Positions 17,335-26,394 of a stretch of 64,000 nucleotides of DNA are shown here, piece after piece. A program made the translations under genes and the position numbers. Source of the DNA: Xanthomonas euvesicatoria pv. euvesicatoria (GTDB lineage Bacteria > Pseudomonadota > Gammaproteobacteria > Xanthomonadales > Xanthomonadaceae); contig NZ_JAJIUJ010000023.1 in the NCBI RefSeq assembly GCF_020880415.1, forward strand, positions 94,712 to 158,711, read 5' to 3'. Each line of letters opens with the position of its first letter. The stretch's first letter is position 1. Below the pieces are notes generated by a model. That model saw nothing but the letters and a program-made list of their open reading frames with translations, was not told the origin of the DNA and did no database searches.

Positions 17335-18585
17335 ATGCACGGCAGCCGCGATGATGTGGTGGTGATCGGTGCGGGCGCGATTGGCCTGGCCACAGCGCTG
17401 GCACTGGTCGAAGCGGGCAGGCAGGTGCGCGTGCTCGATGCCGGTGCGCCCGGCGCGGCGACCTCCTACGGCAATTGCGGCACCATCACGCCAAGCCATG
17501 CACCGCCGCTGGCGGCGCCCGGCATGATTGCGCAGGCACTGAAATGGATGTTCACCCCGGACGCGCCGCTGTATATCCCGCCACGTCTGGATCCGGGCTT
17601 GTGGCGCTGGCTGCTGCGCTTTGCGCGGCGCTGCAATCCACGCGATTGGCAGGCCAGTGCACAGGCGCGCGCGGCGTTGTTGCACGACGCGCGGCAGCGC
17701 TTCGACGCGTGGGTGGCGCGGTACGGGTTGGAGTGCGAGTTTCGTAACGACGGGCTGGATTACGTGTTCGGCGATGCGCGCCGCTTTGCGCAATACCGCG
17801 ACGAATGCGCGCTGCTGGCGCAGTGGGGGATCCGGGCAGAGGTCATCGATGGTGCGGACTACATACGCCAGGATCCCGCATTTCGCGATGGGATCGCCGG
17901 TGCGATCCACTTCCCGGGCGATGCCCATCTGCGTCCGGAGCAGTACACCGCAGAGCTTGCGAGGGTGCTGCGCGCACGTGGCGTGGTGATTGATGCGCAC
18001 TGCCGCGTGCAGGCGATCGTGCCCGACGGAGCTGGCAGCTGCGTGCAGACCGAGCACGGCAAGCGCCCTGCGCGCGAAGTGGTGATCGCAACCGGGCCAT
18101 GGTCGCCGGTGCTGGCGGCGCAACTCGGTTTGCGCCTGCCGGTGCAGGCCGGCAAGGGCTATTCGATTACCTACAGTGCGCCGCATCTGATGCCGCGCCG
18201 CCCGGTGGTGTTGAAGGACCGTTGGGTGTTCGTGGTGCCGTGGCGCGACCGCCTGCGCATCGGCAGTACGATGGAATTTTCCGGGCGCGATACGCAGCTC
18301 AATGCCACACGCCTGGCTGCGTTGGAGCGTGCAGCGGCCGAATATCTGCAGGCGCCATGCGGGCCTGCGGTGATCGAGCGCTGGTACGGATGGCGGCCGA
18401 TGACCTGGGACGACGTGCCGGTCCTGGGCGCGGTGCCGGGCCATCCTCACGTCTGGCTCGCAGCCGGGCATGGCATGCTCGGCATCAGCATGAGCACTGC
18501 AAGCGGACAATTGATGGCCGACCTGATCACGGGCCGCGCACCCGCGCTGGACCCGCATCCTTACCGGGCGGAGCGTTTCGCATGA
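17335..18585 (+). CDS. FAD-dependent D-amino acid dehydrogenase-like oxidoreductase
   Basis: A 416-residue DAO-family flavoprotein resembling D-amino acid dehydrogenase (DadA), which oxidises D-amino acids to 2-oxo acids. VVVIGAGAIGLATALALVE (residues 7-25) is the FAD-binding Rossmann motif, GAATSYGNCGTITPSHA follows as in DadA, and WYGWRPMTWDDVPVLGAV plus LAAGHGMLGISMS form the C-terminal flavin-binding region. ATG 17335 is chosen over an upstream GTG. The substrate could also be D-hydroxyproline or another D-amino acid. It overlaps gor by four bases (ATGA). Confidence 0.85.
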   Translation: MHGSRDDVVVIGAGAIGLATALALVEAGRQVRVLDAGAPGAATSYGNCGTITPSHAPPLAAPGMIAQALKWMFTPDAPLYIPPRLDPGLWRWLLRFARRCNPRDWQASAQARAALLHDARQRFDAWVARYGLECEFRNDGLDYVFGDARRFAQYRDECALLAQWGIRAEVIDGADYIRQDPAFRDGIAGAIHFPGDAHLRPEQYTAELARVLRARGVVIDAHCRVQAIVPDGAGSCVQTEHGKRPAREVVIATGPWSPVLAAQLGLRLPVQAGKGYSITYSAPHLMPRRPVVLKDRWVFVVPWRDRLRIGSTMEFSGRDTQLNATRLAALERAAAEYLQAPCGPAVIERWYGWRPMTWDDVPVLGAVPGHPHVWLAAGHGMLGISMSTASGQLMADLITGRAPALDPHPYRAERFA

Positions 18586-19952
18586 GTGCGCGTTACGACT
18601 ACGACGTGGTGATTCTGGGGGGCGGCTCCGGCGGCCTCGCGGCTGGATTTCGCGCAGCAAAACATGGCGCGCGCGTGGCGATCATGGAGCCCGACGAACT
18701 GGGCGGCACCTGCGTCAATCTCGGTTGCGTGCCGAAGAAGGCGATGTGGCTGGCAGCCGATCTGGCCGGCAAGATCGAGTTGGCCAGCGTGCTGGGATTC
18801 GATGTGCCGCGCCCGACGCTGGCCTGGCAGGAGCTGGTCACGCATCGGCAGGGGTACATTTCCAACATCCACGCCAGCTATCGACGCCGCCTCAACGAAG
18901 ATGGCGTGGTCCTGATCCCGCAACGCGGCGTATTGCAGGACCGCCATACCGTCATGGGCAGCGACGGCGTACCGGTGACCGCCGAGCACATCGTGATCGC
19001 CACCGGCGCACACCCGCTACGCCCGGACGTGGAGGGCGCAGAACATGGCGAAGTCTCCGACGATTTCTTCAATCTCTGCCATGCGCCCGAGCAGGTCGCG
19101 ATTGTCGGCGGTGGCTATATCGCGGTGGAAATCGCCGGGCTGCTGCAGGCCCTGGGAAGTCGCGTGCATCTGTTCGTGCAGGACGAGCGCTTGCTGGAGC
19201 GCTTCGATGCGGAGCTCACCTTGCAGTTGGCCGACAACCTGCGCCATCTGGGTGTGCGGCTGCACTTCGGTTTCACCACCACCGCATTGGAGCGCGATCT
19301 GCACGGTGCGTTGCGCGTGCATGGTCATTGCGTGCATCCGCGCGAGCAGGGCAACGACGTCTTCGACAAGGTGTTTTTTGCGGTGGGTCGCCGCGCCAAT
19401 ACCGCCGGGCTGGGTCTGGACACAGTGGGCGTTGCGCTTGGTGACAAGGGCGAAGTGGTGGTGGACGACGGGCAGACCACCAACGTGCCGAATATTCACG
19501 CCATCGGCGATGTGGGCGGCAAGGTCGGACTGACGCCGGTGGCGATTGCGGCAGGGCGCAAGCTGATGGATCGCCTGTTCGGTCACCAACCGGATGCGCG
19601 CATGGACTACGAAAACGTGCCCAGCGTGGTGTTTTCGCACCCGCCGCTTGGCAATGTCGGGCTCACCGAAGAACAGGCGCGTGCACGGTACAACGGTGCG
19701 GTGCGCGTGTACCGCAGCAATTTCCGCCCGATGCTGCACGCGCTGGCCGACGCGCCGCAGCGCAGTCTGTTCAAGCTGGTGTGCGTGGGCGAGGAGGAAC
19801 GTGTGGTCGGTGTCCATCTGCTGGGTGAGAGCGCCGACGAAATGCTGCAAGGCTTTGCGGTGGCGGTGAAGATGGGCGCGACCAAGCGGGACTTCGAGGA
19901 GACCGTGGCGATTCATCCCACTTCGTCTGAAGAGATTGTGTTGATGCATTGA
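18582..19952 (+). CDS. gor: Glutathione-disulfide reductase
   Basis: A 456-residue class I flavoprotein disulfide reductase that reduces GSSG to GSH. FAD motif ILGGGSGGLAAGFRAAKHG, redox cysteines in GGTCVNLGCVPKK, second nucleotide motif IVGGGYIAVEIAG, and C-terminal HPTSSEE with the catalytic His-Glu pair. After the second Rossmann motif the loop reads HLFVQDERLLERFD where E. coli Gor has two arginines (R198, R204) that bind the NADPH 2'-phosphate; here Gln and Glu occupy those places, so coenzyme preference may differ. Its ATG overlaps the dadA-like stop codon. Confidence 0.9.
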   Translation: MSARYDYDVVILGGGSGGLAAGFRAAKHGARVAIMEPDELGGTCVNLGCVPKKAMWLAADLAGKIELASVLGFDVPRPTLAWQELVTHRQGYISNIHASYRRRLNEDGVVLIPQRGVLQDRHTVMGSDGVPVTAEHIVIATGAHPLRPDVEGAEHGEVSDDFFNLCHAPEQVAIVGGGYIAVEIAGLLQALGSRVHLFVQDERLLERFDAELTLQLADNLRHLGVRLHFGFTTTALERDLHGALRVHGHCVHPREQGNDVFDKVFFAVGRRANTAGLGLDTVGVALGDKGEVVVDDGQTTNVPNIHAIGDVGGKVGLTPVAIAAGRKLMDRLFGHQPDARMDYENVPSVVFSHPPLGNVGLTEEQARARYNGAVRVYRSNFRPMLHALADAPQRSLFKLVCVGEEERVVGVHLLGESADEMLQGFAVAVKMGATKRDFEETVAIHPTSSEEIVLMH

Positions 19953-20360
19953 GGGGGGCGCTGTCGCCATCGACGGTGGGTTGCCGCGTGGCGGCGCATG
20001 AGGCGATGCCTTGATCAATGCCAGACTGGGATAGCCAGTGGCAGCCGTAGCCTCATCCGGCGCTGCGCGCCACCTGGTCCCCCAGTGTCTCGATGGAAGA
20101 ATGGACCGAGCTTCTGTCCCTGTGGGAGAGGGTTGGGGTGAGGGTCTGGTACAAGCGACGCATCGATCCAACGCGACCTGATGTTCAAGGTTGGTTGTAC
20201 CTTTATCCACGAACAAACGACGACTGATTGCGTGTCCCCGGCGGTTTGCTCTGCTGCGCCCGCACCTCAAGCCCTCTCCCGGGAGCAGAGGGCTTGCAAC
20301 CTTCCCCTCGCGTGCAGGGCGATCCGCACACGCACGCTCATCAGCTGGCATGCTTGTGCG
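19953..20360. other. Intergenic region with repeat-derived sequence
   Basis: About 400 bases between gor and the ATL gene with no convincing gene. It contains a CCTCATCCG...GGGTTGGGGTGAGGG element (20048-20149) and a smaller inverted run around AAGCCCTCTCCC/GAGGGCTTG (20269-20298). Confidence 0.5.
20048..20149. repeat. CCTCATCCG...GGGTGAGGG intergenic element
   Basis: Begins with CCTCATCCGGCGCTGCGCGC and ends in GGGAGAGGGTTGGGGTGAGG on the same strand, so its ends are loosely complementary. A related element (CCTCATCCGAACCTTCGGGG...GGGAGAAGG) lies at 39351-39428. Confidence 0.5.
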
Positions 20361-20768
20361 ATGCCCACATCTCGCCATCCAACACCGCGCGGCACCGCCA
20401 GCCCGCCTGCGCGCGCAGGCTCCAAGAGCGCGTCACTGTCCGGCGAGCAGGCGCGGCTGCGGATTCTTCAGGCGATCGGCGCAATTCCCGTGGGCGAGGT
20501 CGCCGGTTATGGGGAAGTTGCCCGGCGCGCGGGCCTGCCGGGCCGTGCGCGACTGGTGGCACGCGTGCTCAGCGGCAACGACGACCCGCAGCTGCCCTGG
20601 CACCGCGTATTGCGCAGCGACGGCCGGATTGCCTTGCCCGAAGGCTCGGCAGGCTACCGCGAGCAATGCCAGCGCCTGCGCGACGAGGGCGTCCAGGTGG
20701 AACGTGGCCGTGTGCGCCGGGCCAGCGCCGCGCAGCGGCTGGATGCGGCCGTGTGGGGACCTTCATAA
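20361..20768 (+). CDS. Alkyltransferase-like (ATL) DNA repair protein
   Basis: A 135-residue MGMT-family protein of the ATL type (E. coli YbaZ, 129 residues). ATL proteins bind O6-alkylguanine and flag it for nucleotide excision repair but do not remove the alkyl group. The conserved PCHR active site of true alkyltransferases reads PWHRVLRSDGRI here, with tryptophan in place of the acceptor cysteine, and the helix-turn-helix region (EVAGYGEVARRAGLPGRARLV) is present. The first 25 residues are a Ser/Pro/Arg-rich extension. Start at ATG 20361. The rhomboid gene starts 40 bases later. Confidence 0.85.
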   Translation: MPTSRHPTPRGTASPPARAGSKSASLSGEQARLRILQAIGAIPVGEVAGYGEVARRAGLPGRARLVARVLSGNDDPQLPWHRVLRSDGRIALPEGSAGYREQCQRLRDEGVQVERGRVRRASAAQRLDAAVWGPS

Positions 20769-20808
20769 GCCTGCCGTTATCATCGGCAGCATTCCGAAGG
20801 AAGCCGCC

Positions 20809-21504
20809 ATGCCTCAATTGCCGCCCGTCACCAAAGCATTACTGATCGCCAACATCGGCTTGTTCCTGCTGCAATGGGCGGTGGGCGACCTGGGCGCTGG
20901 CGTGTTGCCATCGGACAGCGTGTTGTCGTGGCTGATGTTGTGGCCGCTGTCCAACGGCTTCGATGCGTTTTCGCCGGGTGCCAGCTTCATGCCCTGGCAG
21001 CTGCTGACCTACGCATTCCTGCATGGCGGCTTCAACCATCTATTTTTCAACATGCTGGCGCTCTTCATGTTCGGCGCGCCGTTGGAACAGACCTGGGGCC
21101 AGAAGCGCTTTCTCACCTACTACCTCGTGTGCGTCGCCGGCGCCGGCCTGTGCCAGTTGCTGATGGCCTGGTTCACGCAAAGCGGTGCGCCGGTCGTCGG
21201 CGCATCGGGCGGCGTGTTCGGTTTGCTGCTGGCTTACGGAATGCTGTTCCCCAATCAGCGCGTGATGCTGCTGTTCCCGCCGATTCCAATGAAGGCGCGG
21301 ACCTTCGTGATCGTGTTCGGCGCGATCGAGTTACTGCTCGGGGCGACCGGTTGGCAGCCTGGCGTGGCCCACTTCGCGCATCTGGGCGGCATGCTGTTCG
21401 GCTGGCTGATGATCCGCTACTGGCGCGGCCAGTCGCCATTCGGCGGCAGCGGCGGAAGGAAGGGCGGCGGGAAGCGCAAGCCGCCGTTGCGCGTGGTGCG
21501 TTGA
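20809..21504 (+). CDS. Rhomboid family intramembrane serine protease
   Basis: A 231-residue six-helix rhomboid protease. Catalytic Ser lies in GASGGVFGLLLAYG and the His partner in HFAHLGGMLFG; HGGFNHLFFNMLALFMFG is the conserved helix-2 signature. The C-terminal tail is cytoplasmic and basic (GGRKGGGKRKPP). ATG 20809 has AAGGAA eight bases upstream. Substrates are unknown. A second, larger rhomboid is encoded at 43317. Confidence 0.92.
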   Translation: MPQLPPVTKALLIANIGLFLLQWAVGDLGAGVLPSDSVLSWLMLWPLSNGFDAFSPGASFMPWQLLTYAFLHGGFNHLFFNMLALFMFGAPLEQTWGQKRFLTYYLVCVAGAGLCQLLMAWFTQSGAPVVGASGGVFGLLLAYGMLFPNQRVMLLFPPIPMKARTFVIVFGAIELLLGATGWQPGVAHFAHLGGMLFGWLMIRYWRGQSPFGGSGGRKGGGKRKPPLRVVR

Positions 21505-21518
21505 GATCCACGCTGCTC

Positions 21519-21588
21519 CGTAGGAGCGACCCTGGCCGCGATGGGGTTTTACCGGCAAGGCTTCATCTCGGCCGGGCCGCCCCTACGA
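21519..21588. repeat. REP-like palindrome (GTAGGAGCGACC...GGGCCGCCCCTACG)
   Basis: CGTAGGAGCGACCCTGGCCGCGA is matched in inverted orientation by TCTCGGCCGGGCCGCCCCTACG 23 bases later. The same half-site occurs at 42464 and three times between 50642 and 50842, always between genes. Confidence 0.6.
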
Positions 21589-21637
21589 AGAGCGCGTTGA
21601 GGTAAGCAACGGATGGGCGAAATGCCAGGCACAAAAA

Positions 21638-21660
21638 AAGAGCGCGGAGTCCGCGCTCTT
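21638..21660. terminator. Bidirectional terminator between rhomboid and M13 genes
   Basis: AAGAGCGCGG and CCGCGCTCTT form a 10-bp stem with an AGT loop, preceded by seven A and followed by CTTTATT, giving a T-run in both directions between the convergent genes. Confidence 0.85.
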
Positions 21661-21712
21661 CTTTATTGCCTGCCACTGCGTGCTGATTGCCAGCGACTTG
21701 CTGGCGCCTGAC

Positions 21713-23728
21713 TCAGCGCCAGATCTTCAACTGCTCGGCATCCACGCGCTGCATCGGCTGGCCGGCCTTGCAGCTGAACGCTGCACCGAACTCGGGCAGA
21801 TTCGACAGCGGGCCATTGGTGCGCCACTGGCCCGGTGCGCGGATGTCGGCGCTTGCGCGCTGCACCGCCTCGTTGGGCGACAACTGCTGTGCCCACAGCC
21901 CGGCCCAGGCAGTGAAGAAGGCCTGCTTGTCGGCCTCGGTGGCTGCCGGCTGCGCCTTGCTGAACGCCTGCCAGGCCAATTCGACGCCGGCCAGATCGGC
22001 CAGGTTCTCTTCGGCGGTCTGCGCACCATTGACCTTGGCGTTGGGCACGCCCGGGTACGGGTAGGCGGAGAACTGCGCGGCGACCCTGTTGGTCAGCATG
22101 GTCCAGCTCGCCTTTTCGGCCGGCGTCCACCAGCTGCGCAATTCGCCCTTGGCATCGACCAGCGAGCCCTTGGCATCGATCGCACGGGTGATCTCGTGTG
22201 CGACCAGCGCACCGTAGGCACCGTACTGCGCGGCCTGGGTGCCGCCGGTGGTCAACACCGGCGCCTGCAACACGGCGGCAGTGACGATCAGGCGGTTCTG
22301 CGCAATGTCGTAGGCCACCGCCGGCTGTTGCGGCAGCACGTCCCAGCGACGGTCGGCGTTGCCCTTGCCGATGCGCTTCATCTCTTCGCGGTGGCGCCAG
22401 GTCGAGGCGATCAGCATATTGCCGCCGAAGCTGCCGCGCCCCATCGGCTGCACGGTGTAATCCAGGTCGCGTCGCGGCGCGCCGACTTCGATCTTCATCG
22501 CGGCCAGCTTGGCCTTGGCTTCGGCCACCACCTCGCCGTTGCCCCAACCGGTGCGCTCCAGCGCGGCCAGCTGTGCATCGCGTACCTGGTCGGCGATGGC
22601 TTCGGCCTGGCGACGGGTGTCGCTGCTCAGATAACGCGCCACGTACTCGCGGCCGAGCATCGGGCCGGCGGCCACGTTGATCGCGTCCAGTACCTGCTGC
22701 CAACGCTGCGGCGGCACCGCATCGCCACGCAGCAGACGGCCACGGAACTGGTATTCGGCATCGTGGAAGCTCTTGGACAGGTACGGCGCCATCGCATCGC
22801 CCACGCGCCAGCGCAGGTAGGCCTTCCATTGGTCCGGCTTGATGCTGACGATCATGCTGTCGAGTTGCTTGAACATGGCCGGGTCGGCCATCGACACCAG
22901 GTCGTCCTTGACGCCCTGCGCCTCCAGAAAGTCGGCCAGGCGCAGGTTCTTGTACTGCTTGCCCAGTTCCTTGGTGGCGATCGGTGCGTAGTTGTTGAAC
23001 GGGTTGTTGATGCCCTGCACCGACTGCGCGCTACGCGCCAGCGCGGTTTCGATCTGCAGCACGGAGGCGGCGTCGGCGTCGAGCTTGTCGGCAGCGGTGC
23101 CGGTCAGCGCCAGGATCTGCTTGACGTACGCGCGGTAGCGGCCCATCAGCGCCTGGGTGTCGGCGTCGGTGCGGGTGTAGAAGGCCGGGTCGGGCAGGCC
23201 CATGCCGCCCTGCATGAAGTAGCCGATATGGCGATCGAGCGCCTTCAGGTCCACGTCCGGGCCGAAATTGAAGCCGACCGGAATACCGACCTGATGCAAC
23301 GCGGCGATGGAAGCGGGCACATCCTTGGCCTTCTTGATCGCGTCGATGCGCGAGAGCAGGGGGGCGATCGGATTGGAGCCGTCCTTCTCGACAGCCGCTT
23401 CGTCCAGGCCGCTGGCCCAGAAATCGCCGAGCAGCTTCTGCACGTTGCCCTGCGGGGACTTCATCGATGCATCGAGCAACTCGCGCTGTTGCTGCAGAGC
23501 GCGCTCGGACAATTGACCCAGCGCGGTGACGGCGCCGGCCTGCGGCACGGGGTTGGCCTTGAGCCAGCTGGCGTTGGCGTAGTCGTAGAAATTGGTGCAG
23601 GCCGCCGAGACGGCCGGAGCCTTGGGCGCTGCGGCCTTCTTCTTGCGAGCGGCGTCGGCGTCGGGGGCGGACAGCAGCGAGATCAGGCTGAAGCCAAGAG
23701 CGAGGGCAAGCGGACGAATGGTGGGCAT
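21713..23728 (-). CDS. M13 peptidase paralogue, catalytic residues lost
   Basis: A 671-residue exported protein of the neprilysin/PepO (M13) family. A signal peptide without a lipobox cysteine ends near ...SAPDADA. The full M13 fold is recognisable, including CTNFYDYANASW and the C-terminal FGAAFSCKAGQPM, but the zinc motif reads HEITR instead of HExTH, the NAYY substrate motif is VAYD, and the transition-state His of the HAPxxxR motif is Arg (RAPGQWR). ENLAD, with the third zinc ligand, is retained. It is therefore probably an inactive homologue. It lies last in a run of three M13 genes on one strand, 184 bases after the second. The frame is intact, arguing for retained function. Confidence 0.88.
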   Translation of the reverse strand: MPTIRPLALALGFSLISLLSAPDADAARKKKAAAPKAPAVSAACTNFYDYANASWLKANPVPQAGAVTALGQLSERALQQQRELLDASMKSPQGNVQKLLGDFWASGLDEAAVEKDGSNPIAPLLSRIDAIKKAKDVPASIAALHQVGIPVGFNFGPDVDLKALDRHIGYFMQGGMGLPDPAFYTRTDADTQALMGRYRAYVKQILALTGTAADKLDADAASVLQIETALARSAQSVQGINNPFNNYAPIATKELGKQYKNLRLADFLEAQGVKDDLVSMADPAMFKQLDSMIVSIKPDQWKAYLRWRVGDAMAPYLSKSFHDAEYQFRGRLLRGDAVPPQRWQQVLDAINVAAGPMLGREYVARYLSSDTRRQAEAIADQVRDAQLAALERTGWGNGEVVAEAKAKLAAMKIEVGAPRRDLDYTVQPMGRGSFGGNMLIASTWRHREEMKRIGKGNADRRWDVLPQQPAVAYDIAQNRLIVTAAVLQAPVLTTGGTQAAQYGAYGALVAHEITRAIDAKGSLVDAKGELRSWWTPAEKASWTMLTNRVAAQFSAYPYPGVPNAKVNGAQTAEENLADLAGVELAWQAFSKAQPAATEADKQAFFTAWAGLWAQQLSPNEAVQRASADIRAPGQWRTNGPLSNLPEFGAAFSCKAGQPMQRVDAEQLKIWR

Positions 23729-23839
23729 CGAGAAGAAGGGTGGCCAGATTGAAGTCGGCGGAGTTTAGCAAGGCTGCGTGCCGCGCAGGCAGGCGCGCGC
23801 GCCGGTTCGTGTTCGGTGCCGGCCGCTTGCATGAATGCG

Positions 23840-23863
23840 ACAGGCCCGCGCGTGCGGGCCTGT
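23840..23863 (-). terminator. Hairpin downstream of the second M13 gene
   Basis: ACAGGCCCGC and GCGGGCCTGT form a 10-bp stem with a GCGT loop, 50 bases beyond the stop codon at 23913. There is no T-run after it on the minus strand, so termination strength is doubtful. Confidence 0.45.
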
Positions 23864-23912
23864 ACCGGGTGCCACCGTGTTGGAAGCGCTTGCAGCCGTC
23901 GCCTGTGCAGGC

Positions 23913-26009
23913 TTACCAGATCACCACACGGTCTTTTTCTGACCGCACCATCGCATCGCCGGCCTTGCAGGAAAATGCCTTGGCGAAGGAGGGCATGTTC
24001 GAGGGCGGGGCAATGGCGCGCAGGTTGTCGGGCGCATGGGGGTCGCTTGCGAGGTAGACCAGCTGCTGCTGTTCGCGCGTCTGCCCACGCCAGCTGCGTG
24101 CATAGTTCAGGAAGAAGCGTTGATCCGGGCTGTAGCCGTCGATCGCGACGGCGCGTTCCGGATGCGCGCGCAGATCTGCCTGCAACGCATCGTAGGCGAC
24201 GTTGGTACCGCCCAGGTCGGCGATGTTTTCGCCCAGGCTGAGCCTGCCATTGACATGCACCGTGGGGTGGTCGGGCAGCGGCACGTAGGCATCGAACTGT
24301 TTGACCAGTCGCTCGGCACGTTGTTCGAAGGCCTTGCGATCCTGCGGTGTCCACCAGTCGACATTGTTCCCGGCGCCGTCGAACTGCCGACCCTCATCGT
24401 CGAAGCCGTGCGTGGCTTCGTGCCCGATCACCGCGCCGATGCCGCCGTAGTTCAAGGCGTCGTCCGCACTGGCGTCGAAGAACGGCGGCTGCAGAATTCC
24501 AGCCGGGAAATTGATGGAATTGGTGCTGGGGTCGTAATACGCATTGACCGTCTGCGGGGTCATCTGCCAGCGCATCCGGTCGGTGGGCTTACCGATCTGG
24601 GCGATGTCGTAGTGATAATTGAATTTCGCTGCTGCCTGCAGGTTGCGGTAATACGCGCCAGGCACGATTTCCAGCCCCGACCAGTCGCGCCAGGTGTCGG
24701 GATAGCCGATTTTGGGCAGGAATGTTTGCCACTTGGCGATGGCCTTGGCCTTGGTTTCCGGGCTCATCCAGTCGACGTTCTCGATGCGCGCCTTGAGCGC
24801 AACACGCACGTTGTCCACCAAGTCGCTGGCACGCTGTTTGGCGTCCGGCGTGAACACCTTGGCGACGTAGAGCTGCCCCAGCCCTTCGCCCATTGCGCCA
24901 TTGACCGTGCGTAATACGCGCTTCCAACGCGGCTGCTGTTCGGGTTGCCCGGACAGCGTTTTGCCATAGAACGCGAAGTTGTTGTCGACGAAGGCCTTGC
25001 TGAGCTGCTTGGAGGCGTCGTTGATGGTGTGGAAGCGCAGATAGGCCTGCCATTGGGCGATCGGCGCGTTCGCCAGCTGACGATCGAATTCGGCGAAGAA
25101 CCGCGGCTGCGATAGGGAAAAGCCGGCACCGCTGTCGATGCCTTGCACGGCGAAGAAATTGCTCCATGCAAAGTGCGGCGTGAGTTTGTCGGCCTCGGCC
25201 GTGCTGACGAAGTGATACTGGTTCCTGGGGTCACGCGCCTCGGTGCGTGTGAGCGAGGCCGCGGCCAGCCGTGTTTCGAGCGCCAGGACCTCGCTCGCCT
25301 GTGCCTTGGCGGCGTCTGCGGTGCTGCCGGTGAGCTCGAAGGATTTGGCGATGTAAGCCAGATATGCCTCGCGAATGGGCGCGTATTCGGGAGAGACGTA
25401 GTACTCCTTGGTCGGCAGGCCCAGTCCACCTTCCTGCGCGAACCCGATCTGCCTGTCGGCATGTTTGAAGTCCGCACGTGCGCCGAAATCGAACACCTGC
25501 GCATCGCCTTCGGCAAAACGATGCGTGATGTAATCGGCAACCTCCTTGCCTGAGGTCAGCGCGGCGATGGCGTCGAGCTGTGGCTTGATCGGCCGGTCGC
25601 CGGCCGCTTCGATGGCCGCTTCATCCATGCCCGATGCATACAGCATGCCGATCTTGTGGGCGACAGGATTGGTTTGGGTGTCCGCCTGCCTTGCGGCGTC
25701 TTCGGCAATCTGGCGTTGGGTGGTCAGGCTGTTCTCCACGAGCACGTCGGAGACCCCCCAACTGGTGCGGTCGGCCGGGATGGGATTGGCTTTTTTCCAA
25801 CGGCCATTGACGAAATCGTCCAGGTTCTGGCACGCGTTGGTAACTGCATCCAGTTCGCCGATGTCGAACGCAGGTTTCGCGGCCGCTGTCGCTGCAGGTG
25901 CCGAGGTCGCGGTTTTTTCCGGCGTGCTGCTGGTTTGCGCTTCGCGTTGGCAGCCTGCCAGGGCGACCAGCAGGGCAAGGGCAAGCGTGGAGGTCTTGGT
26001 GTGTGACAT
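23913..26009 (-). CDS. M13 family metallopeptidase lipoprotein
   Basis: A 698-residue zinc endopeptidase of the neprilysin family, probably acting on peptides in the periplasm or at the outer membrane. ATG 26009 starts MSHTKTSTLALALLVALAGC, a lipoprotein signal with lipobox ALAGC. All active-site motifs are present: VNAYYDPS, HEATHGFDDEG (zinc His residues and Glu), GENIADLGG and DPHAPDNLR. It is the middle member of the M13 run and is about 60% lower-case neighbour-like in motif pattern to the third copy, unlike the degenerate first one. It has no strong ribosome binding site. Confidence 0.92.
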   Translation of the reverse strand: MSHTKTSTLALALLVALAGCQREAQTSSTPEKTATSAPAATAAAKPAFDIGELDAVTNACQNLDDFVNGRWKKANPIPADRTSWGVSDVLVENSLTTQRQIAEDAARQADTQTNPVAHKIGMLYASGMDEAAIEAAGDRPIKPQLDAIAALTSGKEVADYITHRFAEGDAQVFDFGARADFKHADRQIGFAQEGGLGLPTKEYYVSPEYAPIREAYLAYIAKSFELTGSTADAAKAQASEVLALETRLAAASLTRTEARDPRNQYHFVSTAEADKLTPHFAWSNFFAVQGIDSGAGFSLSQPRFFAEFDRQLANAPIAQWQAYLRFHTINDASKQLSKAFVDNNFAFYGKTLSGQPEQQPRWKRVLRTVNGAMGEGLGQLYVAKVFTPDAKQRASDLVDNVRVALKARIENVDWMSPETKAKAIAKWQTFLPKIGYPDTWRDWSGLEIVPGAYYRNLQAAAKFNYHYDIAQIGKPTDRMRWQMTPQTVNAYYDPSTNSINFPAGILQPPFFDASADDALNYGGIGAVIGHEATHGFDDEGRQFDGAGNNVDWWTPQDRKAFEQRAERLVKQFDAYVPLPDHPTVHVNGRLSLGENIADLGGTNVAYDALQADLRAHPERAVAIDGYSPDQRFFLNYARSWRGQTREQQQLVYLASDPHAPDNLRAIAPPSNMPSFAKAFSCKAGDAMVRSEKDRVVIW

Positions 26010-26394
26010 GGGCGCCAGCGGCTGGGATAAACGCCGAGCATAAGCGGACCCATCACCAGGGGGCGCGTGCGTTGAGTTTTGTTGAGGCTTGCATGCAGGC
26101 GCGATTGCAGATCGCACCGCATTGCAACTGGTGTTTGCGGGTCTTGCGTAGCCTGCGCTTGTGGCGAGCGCAGCGACGGCGTCGCAGCAGGATGCGCGTT
26201 CTACCCGTTGGTCGGCATCGGTCTGGCAGCGCGTGCGTGCAGGAAAGATCATCCAGTGCAGGAGCATGGCCTGCCTCGGTTATTGGTGCCGGCTGGCGGA
26301 TTTGGAGAAAGACGCTGCGGCAAATACGGGGTGCACAACGAAAACAGGCGGCCATCTTTCGATGGCCGCCCGTGGTTTTACCGCGCTTGCGCAA
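26010..26394. other. Intergenic region between M13 genes two and three
   Basis: About 385 bases. It contains the terminator of the third M13 gene at 26348-26369; the remainder (26010-26347) would hold the promoter of the second M13 gene but shows no clear consensus elements or gene. Confidence 0.5.
26348..26369 (-). terminator. Terminator of the third M13 gene
   Basis: GCGGCCATC and GATGGCCGC form a 9-bp stem with a TTTC loop, followed on the minus strand by CTGTTTTCG, 26 bases beyond the stop codon at 26395. Confidence 0.7.
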
